Shown here: positions 8,960 to 16,000 of the stretch, one piece after another
Position numbering within the stretch: position 1 is the stretch's first letter
How the letters are laid out: each line of letters starts with the position of its first letter
NCBI GenBank assembly: GCA_023544645.1
Contig: JAMJFO010000036.1
Span: 1 to 36,286 of the forward strand
Direction: 5' to 3'
Source: Desulfobulbaceae bacterium
GTDB taxonomy: Bacteria; Desulfobacterota; Desulfobulbia; Desulfobulbales; Desulfobulbaceae
DNA: 36,286 nucleotides
Translations under genes and position numbers: made by a program
The notes under the pieces: generated by a model
The model's input: only the letters and a program-made list of their open reading frames with translations
The model's database searches: none
What the model was told of the DNA's origin: nothing

Positions 8960-9530
8960 ATAACCAATCAAAAACAGAATTTTATGTAGGCACAGTGCGC
9001 ATGGACTGTTTGTTCAATCAGGAAAAACTGCCGCATGCATCAGTATTGCCGCGAATCATTTTTGTTCGGCAGGGCCAAACATGGTATATTATAAAGAATT
9101 CGGGTAAATACTCAATGAAAGAGTGAAAAAAAAGAAAAAAAGACCGGTGTTCAGCACAACCGGAGCGGTATTGAACAAACCCTGTCGTAATCTTTGGTTT
9201 TGCTGAATTAATCATGTTTTTCAACCGCAATGTCGGCTTCCGGGACGGATAACATGATATTCGTCAAATTATCCAAGAACAATGTTGACTTATTTTTGGT
9301 ATTATTCATATAATCAATAGAATTTATACTCTCGATTTGATTCAGTATATTAACTCGTGTCCACCCAGAAACGAGGATTTTTGTTCGAGATCAAGGCATG
9401 CGAAAAAAATTACCGCAGGCATATAGATGATATTCTGAGGATAATTTTTTGAGCATAACGCAGAGATCGGGCAAAAAGACCGTTTCTGGACGGGCACTAA
9501 CTCACTATGCAACATGTTTAAGCCGACCTG
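8960..9530. other. 571-base AT-rich divergent intergenic region
   Basis: This region separates the leftward PATAN-REC-CheB-like gene from the rightward chemosensory genes. It is clearly AT-richer than its surroundings and has no convincing coding frame. A 70-codon minus-strand frame inside it has no family resemblance and no good ribosome-binding site. It contains one strong sigma70-like promoter on the plus strand, listed separately, which leaves a 5' leader of about 210 bases before the REC-PATAN gene. Confidence 0.7.
9285..9314 (+). promoter_or_regulatory. Sigma70-type promoter for the chemosensory genes
   Basis: TTGACT at 9285-9290 and a perfect TATAAT at 9309-9314 are separated by 18 bases in an AT-rich stretch. 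Transcription would begin near 9321, giving a leader of about 210 bases before the start codon at 9531. This is the best promoter match seen in the locus. Its use is inferred only from consensus. Confidence 0.6.
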
Positions 9531-10226
9531 ATGGGTATAGACAGAATCCTCATAGTCGATAATGACATAAAACTGTTGAACAGCCTGAAATCAGGACTGG
9601 ACAAGTTTCGCCAGTTCAAAATACTGACTGCTTTTGACGGGATGCAGGCCCTCGCAATCCTCAAGAGGGAGAAGGTTTCCATCCTGGTTACCTGCTTACG
9701 AATGAGAAGAATGGACGGGCTGGAACTGCTGGCCGAGGTGACCAGGGAATACCCCAACATTCTTTCCATTGTAACAACCTCGCTCAGCTTCCCGCTCACC
9801 AAGGATGTCCAGGGCGACAGCCTGTTCAGTTACCTGAACAAACCGTTCAACCACCTCAGACTGCACAGTGAAATACTCAAAGTACTGGACTGCCTGGACG
9901 AGATTAATTTCAAATCCGGCATTTACCTGACTTCCATGCTGCCGCTTATCAACCTGGAACGAAAAACCTGCCTGCTGGAATTCAGCGCCGGCAGGGACCG
10001 TAAAGGATTCTTCCATTTTGACAACGGCGTCATCTGCGATGTCCGGTGCGACGATCTGGCAGACAGTGAGGCCCTGGAAAAAATGCTTTTCTGGGGACCG
10101 GGTCAGTATTGGTTCAAACCCCTTCCCGATGATCCGGCGGTCACGGAATTTCATGGCAGTCTTGCCCAGATGCTTGGCGAGGGCGACGGATTCAAGGACC
10201 TGGACCGAAAAATAAAAAAAAGATAA
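9531..10226 (+). CDS. Receiver-PATAN protein with Cys in place of phospho-acceptor Asp
   Basis: A 231-residue protein. The N-terminal receiver keeps the acidic pocket (IVDNDIKLL, Asp10 and Asp12), the Thr switch (VTT, 81-83) and the Lys (YLNKPF, Lys104). The phospho-acceptor position in LVTCLRMRRMDGLEL is Cys55, where canonical receivers have Asp (TDLRMPGMDG). Residues about 120-215 are a PATAN/DUF4388 domain (FHFDNGVICDVRC, QYWFKPLP). In cyanobacteria, PATAN-receiver proteins regulate type IV pilus motility, so a motility output is a reasonable inference. The ATG has only a poor ribosome-binding site. This is the first gene of the rightward chemosensory set. Confidence 0.85.
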   Translation: MGIDRILIVDNDIKLLNSLKSGLDKFRQFKILTAFDGMQALAILKREKVSILVTCLRMRRMDGLELLAEVTREYPNILSIVTTSLSFPLTKDVQGDSLFSYLNKPFNHLRLHSEILKVLDCLDEINFKSGIYLTSMLPLINLERKTCLLEFSAGRDRKGFFHFDNGVICDVRCDDLADSEALEKMLFWGPGQYWFKPLPDDPAVTEFHGSLAQMLGEGDGFKDLDRKIKKR

Positions 10227-10579
10227 ACAATATCCTGAATCCGATGAGCGTTCGAGAAGGGTGCATATGCAAGGCGGCAACGATGTTGATAATACTGATG
10301 GTATATCAACGAGTTGACAACACAGCAGATGCGCCCTTATCGGGCGCCCCGCAGGGCGGCGGGGTGAATCCGGACAACAACGGTTGATTCAAGTTATTGT
10401 GTTAAACAACAAGTACTTACCTATGAAAATGGCACGAAGCCGTCACGGATTCAGGAAGATGATCCAACTGCGTACAGGAGCCCGCCTTTACCCGAGATAA
10501 ACCGTTGGACATACCTTGATACTATTATGATAAACACCTATTTTACTGCGATTTCACCGTCGTACACATGGAGGGTTCG
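10227..10579. other. 353-base intergenic region with palindromic element
   Basis: This gap lies between the REC-PATAN and MCP genes. Its left third is an imperfect palindrome of about 82 bases, listed separately. Right after it is a short GC hairpin with arms CCCCGC and GCGGGG near 10347-10364. The remainder has no coding signal until the GGAGGG that precedes the MCP start at 10580. A TGGCAC at 10435-10440 lacks the matching -12 GC element and is not a sigma54 promoter. Confidence 0.6.
10257..10338. repeat. 82-base imperfect palindrome (possible REP/MITE-like element or terminator)
   Basis: The outer arms AAGGGTGCATATGC (10257-10270) and GCAGATGCGCCCTT (10325-10338) are complementary at 12 of 14 positions. 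The centre has a perfect 7-bp stem, GTTGATA (10285-10291) with TATCAAC (10304-10310). The nested symmetry could form a long cruciform or RNA hairpin 30 bases after the REC-PATAN stop. Such elements are often dispersed in a genome. There is only one copy in this window, so I cannot tell whether it is mobile. Confidence 0.6.
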
Positions 10580-12964
10580 ATGAGCAGCGGAAAGTCTGGC
10601 TCAAGGTTTGCTCGCCTCAGTTCAAAAATACTCTTGTCAATGGGGGGCGTTCTTCTCCTGTTTGCCCTTGTCATAGGCTTTCATTATGTCATCATGCTGC
10701 CCCAGGGCTCAGGGACCGCCAAGACCTCGGCCCGGGGAGACCTGCTGGCGGAACAGATGAAAGCATCGCTGCTGGAAGCGCAGAAGTATGAAAGCCTGTT
10801 CCGCTTGGACCCGGACCCTGTCTCCGTGGCCAAACACCAGGCAGCGGTCACGCAACTGCTTAGCTTTACCGAAAAATTTACCAAAACAGCCCGGGAAAAA
10901 AATGACCGTAAAAGTGTTGCCACGGCGGAGAAAATAATCAACTCCGCCCAGGAGCTGGATTCCGAGTTTCTCGATCTCGTTCAAGCCACAGAAACAAAAG
11001 GGATCAGCAATGCCTTCGGTTTACGGGAAAAACTCGCCGACGCGGGCCGGGAACTGGAAAAAGCCATAGCAAGAAACGAGGCTGGCACGCTTGCGCTGTC
11101 CCTTCTGCGGCTCCAGAGTTTTGGCAAGGAATACCTCAGGACCAACAGCACGATTGAACTCCGGAACCTGCGCGCGGAGATCAAGGATTTCAACCGGCTG
11201 TTAACGGACACCGCAATTGAACCTGTTGAAGCCCAGGTGCTCCGAAAAGGCCTCAGAGAATTCAATTCCGCCCTGGACCGGCACCAGGCGGTCAGCCTTG
11301 CCACCGGTGACCGCAGCCTGTCCGCCACTCTCAGCAAAGAGCAGGTTCGGCAGGCGGATGCCATGCGCACGGCCATGGACAACCTTGAGGACGTCATCAA
11401 CAGGATAAACGTTCCCGATGCCTTGCCCATGGCCCTGATCATCAGGCAGCATGAAGCAAAATACCTGTTGACCGGCGATGGAAATGATACGCGGCAGGTT
11501 ATTGAAGCTCTTGAAACCTTGACCGGATCATTCAATAACTCTTCGATCCTCCAGAAACATAAGGATGAAATTCTCGCGGCTGCGTCAGCTTACAGGGATG
11601 CCTTTACCGCCCTGGTCGATCAGGATGCGGAGATCAGCGAAATTCTGGCCAGATTGAACGCCATTTCGTCATCCATTGAGACCCAGATCGACACTATTGT
11701 TGCCAGTGGTCCGGGATCAGGAAAACCCCTGCCCTTTGCCGGCAGCGGGAACAATATGGCCATGACAGGCGCTATTGCCGGGCTGGCAGTGATTCTCATA
11801 GGCCTGCTGGTTGCGGTCTTTCTGGGAAAATCAATTTCAGCTCCCATTGTCAGCATGTCCAATATCATCCGCCGGATAACCGCCAACAAGGATTTCAGCG
11901 TGGAAATCCCGGTCAGCAGTCACTATGAAATCGGCGTGCTGGCCAGGGAGTTGAATGCGCTTCTCCGATTACAGGAAAGAGCACATAATCAGATTACGAT
12001 ACAATCAGGACTGTCGGAAAAATTTAACCAATTTAGCGACATCGCCCATGAGCTGCGGCAAGAAGTGGAGGAGATCGGCGGGATAAGAAGCAGGATGAGC
12101 GGTTCGGCCGCAGGCCAGCATGAACTGTTAGACAAGATTAACACTGCCCTCACCCGGTTAAGCGGCGCTGCCGATACCATGAACCAGATGTTTCAGCAGT
12201 CTGATGAACAGAACCAGCTGATAACGGACGCTGTTGAACACATAGGGAAATCCGTCGAAACAACGGTTGAAGGCATAAAGGCCATTACCCGTTCATCGTC
12301 CCAGTTCTCGGATATAGTAACACTGAGCGCCGAGATTACCGAGCAGACCAGCCTTCTGGCTCTCAATGCGTCGGTTAAGGCCGCAAGAGCAGGTTCACAC
12401 GGAAAAGAATTTGCCGTTATTGCCGACGAGATCGCGAATCTCGCCCAGCGTTCTGAAGAAGTCGCCCGGGAAGCCGGCCAGTTAACACTGGATCTGGACG
12501 CTAAAGTAGATGAGGCCATACAGCTTGGCGACGAATCGAAAAAATCCCTGGATCAGGTTCACGAGGCGGGCCGCCTCAACCTGTCGACAGCCCGGGAACT
12601 GGCAATTCAGACAGACCACATCAACAGCAGCGCCGGTGAACTCGGTGATTTAGTCAAGGACCTGGCCGCGACCGCCAATGAAATAGAAGCCATGGCAGAC
12701 GATCAGGCGTCAGGATGCGCGGCCGCCCTTGAATCCGTTGAATTACTGATGGAAACATCTTCAGCCATTGCCGGCGCAGCACCGGAAGGGGATGACAGCG
12801 TCGACACCACGCTAAAGCAGGCTGTCAATAACATTGCCGTTTCCCTGAACAACCGGGATGAAGGCGGCACGACCGAAGCGGATCGCCCGGATGATGCGCC
12901 GACAATACCTGACGAATCCGGGGAGGCCGAGATCGATGACCATGGAAACCCCTTGAAAAAATAA
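10580..12964 (+). CDS. MCP-like chemoreceptor with divergent signalling tip
   Basis: A 794-residue transducer. TM1 is about residues 13-37 (ILLSMGGVLLLFALVIGF). A mainly helical periplasmic region runs to about 390, followed by TM2 near 391-417 (AGLAVILIGLLVAVFLG), a HAMP domain (APIVSMSNIIRRI), and a cytoplasmic coiled coil. The signalling tip (QTSLLALNASVKAARAG, then FAVIADEIANLAQRS) is recognisable but altered: the usual EAARAGE reads KAARAGS. The last 55 or so residues are acidic and look disordered. The ATG at 10580 is chosen because GGAGGG ends four bases before it, although an in-frame ATG lies 12 bases upstream. It probably feeds the CheA-like kinase just downstream. The ligand is unknown. 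Confidence 0.88.
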   Translation: MSSGKSGSRFARLSSKILLSMGGVLLLFALVIGFHYVIMLPQGSGTAKTSARGDLLAEQMKASLLEAQKYESLFRLDPDPVSVAKHQAAVTQLLSFTEKFTKTAREKNDRKSVATAEKIINSAQELDSEFLDLVQATETKGISNAFGLREKLADAGRELEKAIARNEAGTLALSLLRLQSFGKEYLRTNSTIELRNLRAEIKDFNRLLTDTAIEPVEAQVLRKGLREFNSALDRHQAVSLATGDRSLSATLSKEQVRQADAMRTAMDNLEDVINRINVPDALPMALIIRQHEAKYLLTGDGNDTRQVIEALETLTGSFNNSSILQKHKDEILAAASAYRDAFTALVDQDAEISEILARLNAISSSIETQIDTIVASGPGSGKPLPFAGSGNNMAMTGAIAGLAVILIGLLVAVFLGKSISAPIVSMSNIIRRITANKDFSVEIPVSSHYEIGVLARELNALLRLQERAHNQITIQSGLSEKFNQFSDIAHELRQEVEEIGGIRSRMSGSAAGQHELLDKINTALTRLSGAADTMNQMFQQSDEQNQLITDAVEHIGKSVETTVEGIKAITRSSSQFSDIVTLSAEITEQTSLLALNASVKAARAGSHGKEFAVIADEIANLAQRSEEVAREAGQLTLDLDAKVDEAIQLGDESKKSLDQVHEAGRLNLSTARELAIQTDHINSSAGELGDLVKDLAATANEIEAMADDQASGCAAALESVELLMETSSAIAGAAPEGDDSVDTTLKQAVNNIAVSLNNRDEGGTTEADRPDDAPTIPDESGEAEIDDHGNPLKK

Positions 12965-13075
12965 GTTGAAAAGGTTCTGCATATAGTAGGTCCGAAAGCG
13001 GACATGGTAAACATTCCGATCAGGTATGCACTTGAAAAGTAAAACAAACAGAATTGGAATTCCAGGAACACATTA

Positions 13076-16000
13076 ATGGTCGATTCAGCCAGATTCGCAA
13101 CGTTTACTGAAAAAGCGAAACAAAATATTGATCAGATCAAGATCGGTCTGCTCAGACATGACAGGCATCCCAAAGACCGGGAATTCCTCAACGATATATC
13201 CAAGTCCGTCCATTCCATCAAAAATGCGGCTCTGGCGGCCAATTTGCCGCGGATCACCGAACTCTGCCATAATCTGGAAAACCTCATCAACCTGATCAAA
13301 GAAGAAAAAAAAGAACTTCACCAGGAAATTATCATCACCATTGCCGCCTGCAAGGATCGCCTGATCAAATTCATTTTTGAGCTGGAAACCGTTCAGATGG
13401 AACGGGCCAAGGTCAAAGACCTGGTCAACCGCATTCAACAGCACATCGATGACTACAAGATGGCAGAGTTCCCTGAAACCGCGCCTGCACTTTCAGGGGT
13501 TGATTCCTCGGCGGAACCGGAACCTGCTCCTTCAGCGGAAGTCGAATCATCGCTGCTGCCCGAAGAGGTTATCAACAAGGACTATGACAAGGAATTATTT
13601 CAGATCTTCATCGGTCAGGTCCAGGAAAACATATCACTTCTGCGCACCCTGACAGATAGTTTTCCCGACGCCTCCAACCAGACAAAAATTATCAGCCAGT
13701 GCTCCGATCTGGCTGGAAAGCTGCAGTCTTCGGCCAACTACATGAGTTATAACCGGCTGGCCGATTTTTATCTCCAATGGGTTGCAGAACTTGAAATGGC
13801 CGGGGTCGAGCTGTCAATGGGGAACCCTGTTAACCTTGATTTCATGGATCAGAATATCAAAAAGATTGCGGAACTGTTCCCGGAGATCAATGATGTGCCG
13901 GCTGATCCCGCCGAGCTGCAAAAAGCCGAGGAACCATCCATTCAAGCGTCTGCCGAGCCGAATTACAAGGAAGTAGAATTTTCCGCCGATGCCGATGACA
14001 TGCAGGAAATGTTCGGCACCCTTGACGAAATCGAAGACGAAGAATTTGAAGGGGAGGAAGAGCCCATTGCCGCCCTCTCCGGTGAAATCTCCCCTGAAGA
14101 AGAGGAAGCCATGGCCGCCGGCGAATCGTCCAAGCCCCTGGCGGTCAGGAAACAGGCCCGCGGAAAAAAAACCATCGAAATAGATTCTTCATTCCTCGAA
14201 GATGAAAAACAAAGCGAGGGTTATGACGAAGAGCTTTTTCAGATCTTTGTGCAGCAGCTGCAGGAAAACATTTCTCAACTGCAAAATCTCACTGACAGCT
14301 TTGCCGGCGAACCCAACAAATCCAATATCATTGACAAGTGCTCCAACCTGGTGGGCAAGCTCCAATCATCGGCCAACTACATGGGCTATGAACGGCTGGC
14401 GGAATTTTACCTGCAATGGATCGCCGAGCTTGAAATGACCGGGGTGGAACTTTCCATCGGCAGTGACATATCATTCGACTTCATGCAGGAAAAGATAGAC
14501 CGGATTGTCGGACTGTTTCCGGAAGCCGGCGGTTCGCCATCCGCCCGGCCCCAACAAATACCAGCAGAAAAAGCACCGGTCCCTGAGCCGGTCATCGCCC
14601 GCGAAGAGATTTCCGGACCTGATGCCGAGACTGCTTCTCCCGATGACCACGAGGTTGCAAAGGTTGCCGGCGAAATACCCGTTCCAGGAACCGCGGCAGA
14701 AATTTTTGAAGATAATGAAGAAGAAGACGAAGAAGAGCCCCTGGCTGAAGGAATTGAACCGATTGCCGGACTATCGGATGAAGAGCTTGTAGAGGCAGAC
14801 GGAATCACCGGCGCCATGTTCGATGAACAGCCGGAAACCGCCGATACCGAGGAACCGGAGCGCGGCGAGTTCAGCGAAGCAGTGGATGAAAAACTGGAAA
14901 GCTTCTTTGCCGACATCAAGGAGCCGGAAAGCGATGAAGATCTGGAGTCATCCTTCATGGCCATCGCCTCACTCAGCGAGGAGGAACCCGAAGAAGAAAC
15001 TCCGTCCGGGGAAATTGCATCCATCGCCGGTTTATCCGATCTGCAGGAGGACGAACCCGAGGAAACCGTTGATTCACTGTTTGAAGAAAATCATGGGGTA
15101 GTCGCCGAAGAAGCGAAAAGCGGGGAATTCAAAGACGACCTGGATGAAGAGCTGGACAGTTTCTTCGCCGATCTCCAGGAATCGCCTGAAGAAGACAGGG
15201 AGACTTCCTTCACCGGGATTGCCTCGGTCAGTGAAGAGGGGGGAGAGCCGCCTGCCCCGGCAGCAAAAACACCTGCTTCCGCTGATGTTGATGCAAACGC
15301 CTTGTTTGATGAGGAAAAAGAAGAGGAGCCCCTGGCTGATGGTGTTGAACCGATTGCCGGTGTTCCAGATGAAGAAGCTGAAGGCTTCGGGGAAATAAGC
15401 GGCGCCCTGTTCGATGAACACCCGGCAGCCCCCGCGGCTGAGGAACCGGAACGCGGCGAATTCAGCGAAGCAGTGGATGACCAGTTGGAGAGCTTCTTTG
15501 CCGACATCGAGGAACCGGAAGGCGATGAAGACCTAGAATCATCCTTCATGGAGATCGCCTCATTCAGCGGGGATGACCAGGAAGAAGAAACCGTTTTCAC
15601 GGCAGAACCCCCCGGCTCCCCTGTTGCTGATGAACTGTTTGCCGAAGAAGAGGAAAAGGAGCTTCCGACTGCGGGAACTGAAGGGTCTGGAGATGCGTCA
15701 GCAGCATTGTTCGAGCGGGAACCGGACACCGAATACGGGGCGGAAACAACAGAAGCAGAGATTGCGGCTCCGGCAGCCGACGACATCCTTGAGGGCATCG
15801 ACGCCTTTTTTGATGAAGAACACGAGGCGGAGCCGGATGCAGAACCGCCGGTGGAAGCGCCGGTGGCCAGAGAAGTATCCGAAGATTTTGAAGCAATTTT
15901 CACTGAAACTGAATCTGAGGAATCCGCGGAAGCTTCACTTACGCTGCCAAGAGAAACGGGAGCTGAGGGTTTGGAAAGTGCCGCAGAGGAAGAGGTTGCG

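Noticed and set aside
9018-9230. Minus-strand 70-codon frame in the intergenic region
   Set aside because: AT-rich, no ribosome-binding site, no recognisable motif.
9421-9530. Possible c-di-GMP (GEMM) riboswitch in the leader of the REC-PATAN gene
   Set aside because: GGGCAAA-like and GGACGGGC elements are present, but the conserved GEMM P1b/P2 arrangement could not be fitted.
10435-10455. TGGCAC resembling a sigma54 -24 element
   Set aside because: The -12 part reads CGTCAC instead of TTGCA at the required spacing.
12965-13042. 25 open codons directly after the MCP stop codon in the same frame
   Set aside because: Short, no known motif and no reason to expect readthrough; probably chance.
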